Source: Lates calcarifer (Eukaryota; Chordata; Actinopteri; Centropomidae). From it: a DNA stretch of 64,000 nt. Each line of letters starts with the position of its first letter. The stretch's first letter is position 1. Where the stretch lies: NCBI RefSeq assembly GCF_001640805.2, contig NC_066833.1, forward strand, positions 13,472,183 through 13,536,182. Reading direction: 5' to 3'. Of this stretch, positions 35,535 through 46,816 are shown piece by piece. A program made the position numbers and the translations under genes. The notes beneath the pieces are model-generated. The model searched no databases. It was not told the DNA's origin and saw nothing but the letters and a program-made list of their open reading frames with translations.

Positions 35535-35577
35535 TGTAGGATTACCACTCTGGAATTTCCAGAGTGGTAATCCTACA
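35535..35577. repeat. 43-bp hairpin: 21-bp perfect inverted repeat with 1-nt loop
   Basis: TGTAGGATTACCACTCTGGA plus A is followed by a single T and then by its exact reverse complement. Every one of the 21 pairs matches; pairing stops at 35534/35578. It lies in the sh3rf3-edar intergenic region, about 650 bp before the probable sh3rf3 start. No T-run follows on the plus strand and no mobile-element ends surround it that I recognise. Confidence 0.85.
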
Positions 35578-36285
35578 ACATTCCTATTACATATTACATT
35601 GTACCTGATGATACATTCATTTGGTTGTGGGTTACTAATTTTGTACGAATTTGTCTTAATTTGTTTTTGTTTACCATTAATACAGGAGAAAAGATCAGCT
35701 CATGGCCACCAGATGTCGCCAGAATCCACTATTTCCAGAAGCTCCATTTTTCAGCTGGATGTAGTTGCTGAGGTAATGAAAAGGATGTTTCTGCTCCTGT
35801 CAGGTGCTTATCACAAGGTGAGACATTTGTTTCTGACTGAACACATAACTAGACTGTACTCTTTTGTTAGTTTGTTTCACAGAGAGGAAAAGAAATCATA
35901 CAGTCTGACCATCTGCTTTGAAGCTATGTCTAAAACATGGACGCACAAGCATAAAACTCGGTTGGAAAGACCGTGGGGATGTTTTGTGTATGAAGGTCTT
36001 CGTGAGTAGGTGAGATGACAGAAAACCTTCCCATAACCTCTCTTTGTTAGACAGCTGTGACAACACTCCTGTATTTCTCCTTAATGTAGTCTGTGTGAGG
36101 GTGTGAGGAGAGAAGAAACCTAGCTGGTGGTAATCAGTGAGCGGCTGCGGAGCTGCCGCGGAGCTGCCTCCCTCTGGGGTTATAAGGTCTTTCTCTCTCG
36201 CTCTCGCCCTCTCTCTCTCTCTCCCAGTCGGTATCAATCTGTCTCTGGTGCGTGAGCGCGCGCCGCAACTGTGATCGGCGCGCGG

Positions 36286-36306
36286 ATGATGATGATGAGA
36301 ACGTGA
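36286..36306 (+). other. Short upstream ORF with four consecutive ATG codons
   Basis: ATG ATG ATG ATG AGA ACG TGA, a six-codon open frame about 300 nt before the sh3rf3 start, within the probable 5' UTR. If transcribed it would catch scanning ribosomes four times in a row. Whether the transcript starts upstream of it is unknown. Confidence 0.4.
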
Positions 36307-36512
36307 CCTCACCGCTTTCTGCACAGCTGCTGGTGAGAGGAGGGGGAGACAGAGAGAGCGAGCGAGACACAGAAACACGTTGTGGGGGAGAGAGACGCAC
36401 AGAGAGGTACAGAACAGCGGAGAACATTCACAACACAGCGGCAACAGCTCGGTACACGGAGACTCCGTCGTGGGGCGTCCTCGGGCTGCTTCTCGCCGGT
36501 CCGCCCCCCAGA

Positions 36513-36581
36513 ATGTTCTGTGCTCCCGGTTCACTTCCACGGTACACGAACCAGTCGCCGCGGCGTCCCCACGGACACTGA
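36513..36581 (+). other. Upstream ORF of 22 codons ending 7 nt before the sh3rf3 start
   Basis: An ATG at 36513 opens a frame ([20 protein letters not shown] then GH) that stops with TGA at 36579-36581, seven bases before the sh3rf3 ATG at 36589 and in another frame. This spacing would leave little room for reinitiation at 36589 and could favour the next ATG, at 36610. Confidence 0.45.
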
Positions 36582-36588
36582 AGCCCAG

Positions 36589-37002
36589 ATGCTCACCCTC
36601 TCCGCCGACATGGACGAGTCTTCGTCGCTTCTGGATCTCCTGGAGTGCTCGGTGTGCCTGGAGCGCCTGGACACCACGGCCAAGGTGCTGCCGTGCCAGC
36701 ACACCTTCTGCCGCCGCTGCCTGGAGAACATTGTCAGCTCCCGGAACGAGCTCCGCTGCCCGGAGTGCCGCATCCTGGTGGACTGCGGGGTGGACGACCT
36801 GCCGGCTAACATCCTCCTGGTTCGCCTCCTGGATGGTATCAAGCAGCGGCCCCAGCGAGGGAGCGGAGGAGGAGTTGGAGCGGGCGGCAGGCAGTCCCTG
36901 GCCGGGGGCTCGCTGCAGGGATACGCAGCCGGGACATCCGCTTCCCCCCCGGGCAGTGCGATTAGAGAGCTGCCCGTAGCCACCAGGAGCTCCCCTGTCA
37001 AG
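36589..37002 (+). CDS. sh3rf3: SH3RF3 (POSH2) RING-type E3 ligase, first coding exon
   Basis: Encodes the N-terminal 138 residues of a RING plus multi-SH3 scaffold ubiquitin ligase that acts in Rac/JNK signalling (known of the family). A C3HC4 RING is visible: C20, C23, C36, H38, C41, C44, C57, C60. [41 protein letters not shown] and [14 protein letters not shown] match human SH3RF3 almost exactly, and MDESS precedes the RING in both. The exon ends at K138 with donor AAG|GTTGGT, the position of the human exon 1 boundary before the first SH3 domain. The first in-frame ATG is at 36589 with a weak context (CAGATGC); the ATG at 36610 (GACATGG) is stronger and may be used. The SH3 domains lie outside this window. 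Confidence 0.93.
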
Positions 37003-38295
37003 GTTGGTTACTTTCCCACTACATACGCCAGTCTCTCTCTCTGTAAAGTATGCTACTGAAACATCCAAACTATGCTCAAATGTTTCCACGCTTTATGAAT
37101 ACTTGTTTTATCACAAAAACAACCACTTCCATAAATACAACTTAAACATTCTGCAAATGGCCAGGAGCCCCCTTTTCAATTTGGTATACACACAAAACAA
37201 CATAATACCAACTTCAAGGCTGGATCCCTCACTGCATGCTGCTGCCCAGTAGCCTACAGCAGCAGATTTTGGTGGAAGAAGATTTTGAGGACAATTGTAG
37301 GCTACTGACGAATTGTTCACTGGTTATCTCTTGTGTTTGCTGGGGAACAGTGTATTCAGCATGCTGCCTGCACAGATATCAAGCTGCTCTGTGGTTATGC
37401 AGATGCAAATATATACTTGGAATTTTATTGCAGCATAGATTGTTTGATGAGTAGGATGAACAAAAAACTTGGTAGTAGATTCCAAGTTATGGAGCATGGT
37501 GACAGAGTAAAGTAAGGATAAGAGAGCATTGCTTTGACATGTCTATAATATTTTATTGAATGGAACAGCAAAGGAGAGTCGCTGTGGTTTTGTCATATTG
37601 TTGCTGATGATACAGATACATATTGACTGATGGATGTTATTGTCAATTGATTGTTTTGCTGAATTATCACCAGTTGTGCTTGTGATATCCCCTAATGTGA
37701 TGCTACTTTGTTATCATAATGAAGTTGTCTTTCCTGTGATGCCACTGAGGGGTAATTAAACTGGATTTAGTGCGAGACCGAGTGGAAGAGAGACATAGAT
37801 GGACTGAGAGGCCTCACCTGTCTGTGTTAGTGTTGTTGCCATGGTCCCGGTGAAGCCCAGTTGCCCACAGGCTGCAGCAGTGCAAGGTTTCATAACCCAA
37901 GCTCAACAGGAGAATAACGGAGAGCTTTGTTTACTTGTTGTGCAGTGCATCCAGTTCATTGTCTCATGGTTGTAGCAAAATGTGTTGGAGAATGTGGCTG
38001 TAATGTGGCAGTGAGTCAAAAAATGTGATACCATCAACACTGCGTTGTGAGAAATGTTAAACTGGATTATGAATTTTCACCGAGAAATTTAGAAAAGGTT
38101 ATACAAATGCCAAGTTAAAGTGCAGTTTCATTGATTTCAGAATTTCCTTGAATCTTTGGTAGCATGAGGTGCAAGATCTGGATTTGCAATGAACATTTGT
38201 CATTTTTTATTAACAGATACCTATCATTACACTGAAATCCCCAAATGTTCAATACGCAATATGAAGAGAAGAAATGCAGTCAGTTCCTCAGAGGT

Positions 38296-38854
38296 GTCAG
38301 ACCTCTGAAGTTTTTTTTTTTTTTCACATTTTGCAGCCTTGCAGTATTGTTGCAACCTTGTGCTAAAATTAAAGAAAAAAATCCCTCCTCAATCTACACT
38401 CAGTAACCCTGATTGGAGGCCACCTGTGGTAAATTAAGTTGATTGGACATGATCTTTAAGGGTATGCACCTGCCTTTGTCAGGGTAAAAACAAGCCATGA
38501 GGTTGGAGGAGCTGTCTACAGAATTTAGGTACAGGGCTGTGTCAAGGCACAGATCTGGAGAAAGCTACAAAAAAATTTGGTGTGCTGAAGGTTGCCACAG
38601 TAGCCCCCATAATTCTTAAAGTTTGAAACAACCAGGACTCTTTGTAGAGCTGGATGCCAAATTGAGCAATCAGGAGAGAAGGACCTTGGTAACAGAGGTT
38701 ACCAAGAACCCGATGGTCACTCTGGCTGAACTCCACATGGGAGAAACTGTTTTTAAAAAAAAATAATTTGCTGAAGGCTCCAACATAACAAAATGTAAAA
38801 AAAAATAAAAATAAAATAAAATTTAAAGGGTCTGAATACTTTCTGAATGCACTG
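38296..38854 (+). pseudogene. Internally deleted Tc1-like transposon with N-terminal transposase remnant
   Basis: Left end: CAGACCTCTGAAG, a T run, then CACATTTTGCAGCCTT. Right end: GGTCTGAATACTTTCTGAATG. These are characteristic ends of a fish Tc1-like family. From about 38497 the plus strand reads as a decayed transposase DNA-binding region, starting MRLEELSTEFRYRAVSRHRS and, after frame changes, DAKLSNQERRTLVTEVTKNP and MVTLAEL. The catalytic DDE half is missing: the sequence jumps straight to the right end. It cannot make active transposase. Confidence 0.8.
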
Positions 38855-39097
38855 TGTGTGAAGTTCCAAAAATCTGTCACAGAAGAAATGTGAGTCATGA
38901 CTTCACCTCATTTACTTTTTCATCTGTGTTCTTCTTTAAAGAAAGGCAAGATTTCCAGACTCATGCCTTAACTTGTTAAGCTGGATATACTGTATTTGTC
39001 TAAGACAAGCTTGTGTTGTGTGTTTTCTGATGATGTTCAATGGGATTTGCATGAGGGTGGTCATGGGCAGGTATGTTCATACTTGCCCTCAGCAGTT

Positions 39098-39129
39098 GTT
39101 TTTTTTTTTTTTTTATTTTTTTTTTTTTT
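39098..39129. repeat. Poly-T tract
   Basis: About 30 T with a single A interruption. It may be the reversed tail of an old retroposon, but no retroposon body is recognisable beside it. Confidence 0.85.
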
Positions 39130-41988
39130 GAGTTTAATGATATCCCCAATAAGAGGGATGCAGTGAATGAACAGACTGAGAGAGGCGTTGCCTTCAGATT
39201 ATACACCCCTCTACTGAGTACAATGTGACTGATCAGGCAAGCTGGCCATTGATTGAAGCAGTGGAGCACTTTGGAGTGATGAAGTGCAGCAGCAGTGAGC
39301 AGTCACTCATTCGTGGAGATGAACAGGAATCCAAACCCTCAGTGACATTTCCACTAACACTTAACACTCCACCTCAGTTCACTCAATAGACTTTACTGGT
39401 CCCTACAGGGCAATTTTATGAGGACACAAAGCACATACACAAACGAGACATGCTCCAATACAGAGTTTCAACAACAGAAATATGTTTAGATCATATGAAG
39501 CTATATGCTTTTTAGACAAATGCATGTCATGCCTTTCTAGAGCTCCAAGTGACATCTTAGTTTTCATTTTACACCAGAAAACATGGAGCCAGAATAAATA
39601 AAATTTTCACTGAAAATGAATTAATGACTTATTGACTAATTGATTTATCAACTAATTATTCATTAATTAATCATCAGCAGTGTTCATATGGTGAAAAATA
39701 AGAGACCTTTTCAAGAGTTGTATGAAAACGGTGTCTAAAAGAGTTGTAACAATACAGAGGGGGCATGCATGCATGTGATTACACACACACTTATAACCCA
39801 TTACCATCGGTAGTTCCCTGCAGTCACTTTGCCCAAGTCTCCTCTAGGCTCCCTTGGGACGAAGGGTTGGTGATGAAAGTATGAATTAATCTCCTCTAAC
39901 AGTGGGTCTGTGTGTGTGTGCACATTTGGATGTGCCTCCCTGGGCACACAAAGAGCAGGGGTCTTGCATAGGGAGTTAAATCTGTCTTTGTGTGACACAC
40001 TAGTGCAGTACCACCACACACACACACACAGTTACTGAAGGAGTCAAACAGGTCAAAGAGAACACTGTATATCAGGTATTAAGGGTTGTAGAAGAGGATG
40101 AATGTGTTGCTATGGAAGTGGAAGAAGAGGCAGACATGCTGAGTCAGCGGGAAGACTAGCTTTTTTCCCCCCTGCTGTTTATACTCTTTGAGCCTCTGTT
40201 GCCAACTCCTTGCTTTGACCAGCAGGAGTTTATCAAGGCTGATCATTTCTGTTTTTTGTCAATCTCTGTGTAAAATGACCTTCTCAGAAAAGGACAATTT
40301 GCCAAGAGTTAGTAAAGAAGAATACCTGCTCTTGCCTTGGTGCTATTTTCTGTGCTGAATCAGTTACTGGGTCAAGAATTCAAAAGCTGAGTCTCTTCCC
40401 TTGGTTTCGCTTTCTGCTCTTTTACCCCAAAGAAGAAATGTTGAGTCTGTTAGCAGCTGATGACTTTGCCAACCCCAGTCCTTCAGTGGCTGTGTTGTAC
40501 ATCAGCTGTTGCAGAAATGGCCCACCACTTGTTCTCCTATTAACAGACAGCATTGTGAGGACAAATACAGTATGCAAACAAAAGAGGTGTTTTAGCGCTG
40601 TAACAGTGTCATGTAAACTGCACAATGTGATTGGAATATATTTGTTCATCAGAAATGAGTCTTAGTCAGTTTCTAATGATGCTCATTTGATGAGGCTGGT
40701 ATCTTTACAGTTATTATTAATTCTGATTCCAAATCTTCTGATCAGTTCTGATTTTTCTCAATCCTCCTTCTGACTTTCAACATACTATTTGTGCAAAATA
40801 CAGATTGTTCAAAAACAACCTTTGTTTCAGTAGATTTAGACTGCAGTACGCAAGCCATTTGTCATATATGACAGGTTATTAAAGTAAAACAGCGTATAGT
40901 GTGGCACAGTAGAGTGGGTCAGTTATGCAGTTATGCTGTTACACTGGTAAATGATGTGATTATTATTCAGGTTATTCCAGGTCTTTAGTAACAGCACAAC
41001 AGCTGATACTGCACACCTCCTGTAGCTATGGGGACTGCTCTGGTTACTGCTGCCAAGGAGGTTATGTTTCTAGTCCTGTTTCTGTCTCTGTTTGTTTGTT
41101 AACTGGATATTCCAAAAATGCATCATCAGATTTTAATTAAATTTGGTCAATGATGTATTGAATTGAATATCATGTACTTAGGTATCTCAAAATTGAAATA
41201 ACTGTAGAATAACTAAACTGCCAGACAATCCTTTGTAATGCTTTACATTACAACATTCAGAAATAAAACCTGTTTGATTCTGAGACTTTTGACTGATTTG
41301 CATTGATTTGACTCAGTTGACTCTCAGTTGTCAAAAGGTGCAAAGTTTGAAAACAGCAAATTTCTGAGGCACCAAAATGATATTAAATCTAGTACCTAGC
41401 AATGACAGTAATGGAGGACTTCCTTTTTTTGGCTTATCAGGCTTGGCAGGTATATGTCTTAAAGTGTGATGTTTTTTGAGAGTGGGGGCTTATAGATTAT
41501 ATTTCCTTTACACTTAAATGAGAAAGATCTGAACTGAACTGACACAGACCACCATGATGGGACACTTCTGACAATTAAAATGTCACAAGTCTTATTTAGA
41601 GCTGGTGTACTGATCAGTTATCAAATATGTACTTAAGCAAACTGCAGCATATCAGAAGATAACATGATGTGATCAGCTAATTCATTCTGAACACTCACAG
41701 CTGCATCACTGGATCTTATCGAACACTTATGTTATTATATTGTATGTGTGTGTGCTTGTGTGCGTGTGTGTGTATACCTGTATGTGAATTACAATTGTGT
41801 TTCCATTTGTTGCTTAATAACATTATCAACAAGTAAAAATGTTGTGGGAAATGTTTTTGTGATATTGTGGAAATTTGCCTGCTTGTCCAGTTTCCATTCA
41901 GGCAGTGTCTCACAATGGTCCCAACCCTTGATCTTCTCCCTCACCTGTTTTTATGTCTGGAGTGAGACATCCCTTTGCCCTGTCATTC

Positions 41989-41990
<2 letters not shown>

Positions 41991-42031
<41 letters not shown>
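41991..42031. repeat. (GT)n microsatellite
   Basis: About 20 uninterrupted GT units in the sh3rf3 intron. Confidence 0.95.
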
Positions 42032-42032
<1 letters not shown>

Positions 42033-42662
42033 ATGTGTGTAAGGATTAGGTGGGGGTTCCAGAAAGGAAATAGCCAGTTACCAATCCCTGTAATGATCCT
42101 TTGAACTTGCATCTTTTGTATTATAGTGTACAAAGGACACACACATGCACACACACAAGGGCTAACCTTAACCTAAACATGATCCATAATCCTAGCCCTT
42201 AACTCCAAAACCAAGTCCTTTTGAAGTAGATTTGAAGATTTTACCAATTTGAGCCATTTGAAGACTCTCAGAAAATCTTCCCAGTCAACATCTGCACCAT
42301 AAATAAACCATGCAGTCACCACATTTCCTGCTGTGCAGCTTAATTCATAGTTCATTTTTATATCTCCCACACCTTCATAATTTTCTACGTTTTCCCTCAC
42401 ACACACACACATTCATACCCAGAGTGCATGCACATTCATTCACATTCATTAGTGTTATAAACTGCAGATCTCTGGCAGTAAACAACAAGCTCTCAGTCAT
42501 TACCTTCACATTACCCTCGAGTTCATAAATACTGAACTAAGGCCTGACACACACTGTACTTGCACACACACGCACACACACACAGCTACACAGACATACA
42601 AACAATTCATCTTCCCAAGTCTGAGAATATCTCTCTGGACACATTTCTCTCTCTATGCATCC

Positions 42663-42695
<33 letters not shown>

Positions 42696-45600
42696 TCCTC
42701 TCTGCCTTCTCAACCTTTTTCAGCCCAGATTGTTAAATGAACACACGCACGCGCAAACACATCTTTGTCCTCTGCCGCTCTTTATTCATTCTTTCTCATC
42801 TTTCTCTTGCCTTTTCGCTGATATTCACGTGAACAGAAAGCGAACTTAATTAATTTCTGTGTCACTACATAATGAAGCTTCCCTCCACACACATGCAGAA
42901 TGCCACTTAAGGAGTAGTTAAAACTAGACAACCATGCTCTGGCCCTCCTGGGATGTCTTGGAAATTATGCGGTGTTATGCTTTGTGTGTGTGTCTGTGCA
43001 CGAGTTTGCACAAATGTGTGTATGCAAGCATACAGTATGCATTCATCTGTTTCCATGCTTGAGTGTTTATCAGTTATATTCTTCTCTGGTAGACACAAGG
43101 CACAATTGGATTTTGAATGGTTTGCAATGAAGCTGCCCACAGCCAGTATCCAAACTCTGGTGGTTTAAACCGCTTTCATGCCAAACATGTTAATGTTTCC
43201 TCCAGAATTTTATCCTTGTCAGGCTGGAAACTCTCGTTTGAAATACAGTGACACTAAAAATACAGCACAAACAAGAATAATCAGATCAAATTTTCAGTAG
43301 ATTCACTGGCAACTTATGCAGTAAACTGGGGATGATGACAGCTGCATGGGCAGCTGCAAGTATGATTTTCAATAAAAGGTTATTTTGTTGTAAAACAGTA
43401 AATGACAGGATATGTACCTCTTTTGATATAGCTGTGGAAACTTCAAATTACTTGACCGCTGGGCATGTTGATCTTGATTCAGAATCAAAATACAGATTTA
43501 GCTATCACAGCGATAATATACTCTAGTAACGCTAATACGAGTTAGCATCCTCCACTTTGGCAGAAATCGTATCAAAATTGTGCCATCATCTGAACGGCTG
43601 GTATGTCTCCAGAGTGTACTTTCTTTATGTAACAGTGTTGCCCTAATTACTTCTGTCTATGCTGCCCTAAATGTGGGTGATGTCACCTTACATCAGTCTC
43701 ATCCTTGACCCTGCCATCATCTTGCTCATACAGATATGGAGATGGACGGAGGTGGGTTACATGATGGACTGAAGGATGGAGGCAGGGTGGTGGTTGAGGG
43801 CAGCTTATAGCCTTGGAGATGGTGTAATGAGTTAGTGTGTGTTAGTGTGTGCATGTGTGTGTGTGTGTTGTTTAGTTTGGGGGCTGAATGTGTAATGGGT
43901 GTTAAAGCCTAAACAAGCTTTGGAGCTTGACTGCTATTCCCACGGGTGTATGAGTGGAATCCCATCAGTCCCATCCCCCAGTTGCGCAAATACACACATG
44001 GACACATTAGGTTAAGGGTTAACCCCCTCACTCCTGGTCCTATTGTTACTATGGAGATAAGGGTGAGATGTCACTAGCCACTGGTCAAGCCAACACATTT
44101 CAGACTGAGGAATGGTGCCTTATTTTCTGGTTGAAATTAAAAACATGGCACCGTGATATGCAAACATGTAAATATTTGAACACATCACATTTTAGACATT
44201 TAAAATTGAACAGATTTTTAAAAAATTTTGCTAAGAAATCAGTATATATATACTGTATCTTTCTGTTTGTTTTGGTTTGTGTGCTATTTTTGTCAAAATT
44301 GTAATTTCTGAGCAGTTTAGTTAATATTTTTGCAGAGATGGTGGCCAGTTTGTTAACATTCTCCATGGGGCTTGAATTTTTGTTTCCTACTGATTATGTC
44401 TGAACTTTGAACCATCTTAGGGATGACATTGACACATGTCATGACTCTAATCGCTTGGTAATGAGTGTTGAGGTTAAAGGACTACTCGCTGCTGAGAGTT
44501 TTGACAGTCTGGTTACTTGCTGTCACCACAATTGGACCTATGAAAGAGAGACAGCTAATGCTAACTAGACCTCCTCCTTTGTATAATTCTGCCAAGGGAA
44601 ACACCCCCCAGAAGCTTGAATCCAGACAAAAACGGTTTTATCCTCTTTTGGAAAAACGGTACACAGTAGCTGCTATATCTTTTCATTCCTTATACAACAT
44701 TGAAAAGAATGAGAATTCATGTTCTAATTGAAGTAAATTAATGTGATGTATTCAAGAGCACCAGGATGAGGCCCAACAGCAGAATTAACTTAACATTATA
44801 TACTATTATCTGTATCATCTCTTTAAGCTATGTGTTACACAGCAGTGGAAAGCAGTGACGTGAGTTATGTTGTGTAAAGCAACAACTTCACAATTAGCGC
44901 ACCATCCAGAATCCCGTTTGACGTGGGTGGACGTTCATGTGCTACTTCCTGGTGAGAAAGTCACAGCTTCTGTACTGGCATTGCATCACACGGTTTCTGC
45001 CTAATGAAAACGGCATTCAAACCAAACCAGAGCTACCTCCTGCTGCCATCTGGGACAGTCAATGTGTAAGATTACCCCAAGCAGCTAAGAGGGAGTCTTC
45101 CTGCAATGTGGTTGTTACAAGTCATGCTGTAGTTTGCGACTGCAGGTAGTTTTACTTTGGTGCTGAAACTCTGCTGACTCCTCCAGGAGTATGCAACGTA
45201 ATGTGTGTGTCTGTTGTAATAAGGGATGAGGTTCCACTGGTGATGTGCTTTAAGAAGTGGAACGGTTCTCTTGGGGGAAGAGATTCGTGGAAACACACTG
45301 TGGTTTCACCAGGTGTCAGACAGTGTGCGTGAATACTCGTGTGTGTGAATACATTTCACTTCCTTCCTGTCTTGTTGCAAAAATGCCTCCTCCACTTCCA
45401 CCTCCTCCTCCTCCTCCTCATCTTTCTCTGTTATGGAGAGATGCTGAAATGCACCCACCACCCACTTTAGACTTGGCAGGAAACAGACTCTTGGCTAGAG
45501 CAGAGAAGAGAGATCAGTGCACACACAGTAACAGACACACATACACAGATCCACGTACACACACATCTGAAGAGAATTTGGAAACATGGCAGTGAATACA

Positions 45601-46398
45601 GGTCTTCCTCTTCATCGACCTGCTGCTCATTCTCACAGCTCTCAACTTCAATTCATCACCAGCAGTGTTTATGGATCTTCATGGAACTCATTCTTTTCCC
45701 TGCAGCTTTTTTTTATTTTGCCCACAGGACTGATTGAACTTTGAGGTAGTTCGGTCCCTCCTAAGTAATTTTTTTTTCCTGTAAACTTCACCATATTGTC
45801 ATCTCTGAAAAGTTGAGATTTGGACAAATTGTCTTGAACTTTAACTATGCCCGTAATTATGCTGAGGAACAGACAAAGTGGGCTTACATTATTTAATATG
45901 CAAAATATTGAAATATTGAAGATCTCTTGAAAACATAAAATGTTTTTGGATCATAATAATGTTTTGAAATATGCTCAAAATACCAAGCATATATAACATC
46001 TGAACTAGGATTAATGTAGCTAGACCATGAGACCAAAATACTTTTAGGGACAAAAAGGTCACCACAAATTCACTGCATGACCAATAACATCACAGGAATT
46101 TTATTGTATTACTAGCGGACTACCATATACCATCATAAACTACTACAATGAGTATTACACCAAACAAATTGTGACCACAGGAATGTCAATTTTTTTTTTC
46201 CTCGACTGAAGATAAGTGTGATATTCTTCTGAAATGTGTGCTGCATGCATATGAATTTTTGGGGGTCAGGTAAGAACGTTTCAGGTTATTTCGGGACACT
46301 CTGATCCACAGTGTTCATGGCCGCAGTACAACTGTGATCAGCTTTCCACTCTGACGTCTGTGTCCAAACATCCACTCCTGGCTCTGTGTGTGTCCGTC

Positions 46399-46403
<5 letters not shown>

Positions 46404-46447
<44 letters not shown>
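46404..46447. repeat. (GT)n microsatellite
   Basis: About 22 GT units; another array of about 16 units follows at 46783-46814. Confidence 0.95.
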
Positions 46448-46450
<3 letters not shown>

Positions 46451-46781
46451 CATAAATGCTATGTGTGCATATTTGAATTGGCACATGCATATGTGGTGTA
46501 TGATGGTGGTCTGTGTGTGCACTTAGAAATGAATTTCCTATGTGTATATGTATATGCTGTTTGGCTGTTTTATATTTTTATGCAGAATTTCTCAGCTGTT
46601 TATAATACTGCACTTGTAGAATGAGGTTTTTGTTAGTGTGTGTGTGTGTGCGTGCGTGCGTGAGGGGTGTGTAACTGGTCATGGTAGTGTGTTAAAGGGA
46701 AAGGGAGTGTGCAGGGAAAGTTGGAAGGAAAATGCAAAAGCCTAGTGGCAGTTATGTAGTGATTTTTTTGGCTTTGTATTT

Positions 46782-46816
<35 letters not shown>

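Larger units (their letters stand above)
30691..36129. other. Intergenic region between divergent edar and sh3rf3
   Basis: About 5.5 kb between two oppositely transcribed genes. Holds the hAT-like element (31006-31440), a CT-rich tract (31740-31960), an (AT)n run (32263-32285), a run of ten G near 33880-33889, two CA arrays (35112-35158, 35309-35349) and a hairpin at 35535-35577. No coding sequence recognised. Confidence 0.6.
36130..36588 (+). promoter_or_regulatory. sh3rf3: sh3rf3 promoter and 5' UTR (CpG-rich)
   Basis: The region upstream of the sh3rf3 start is GC- and CpG-rich (GAGCGCGCGCCGC, GGCGCGCGG) with a CT-rich patch at 36189-36225. A TATA-like TATAAG sits at 36181-36186; if used, transcription would begin near 36212, but CpG-rich promoters often start diffusely. 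Two upstream open frames precede the main start. Confidence 0.6.

Noticed and set aside
36382..36588. Upstream in-frame extension of sh3rf3
   Set aside because: The frame is open but has no ATG before 36589 (it begins at GTG), and the translation is not conserved with human SH3RF3.
35896..37089. A 397-codon open frame on the minus strand across the sh3rf3 promoter and first exon
   Set aside because: It is antisense to a clearly conserved RING exon and to a GC-rich 5' UTR, where stops are rare by composition; the translation is Arg/Ser/Ala-rich and resembles no family.
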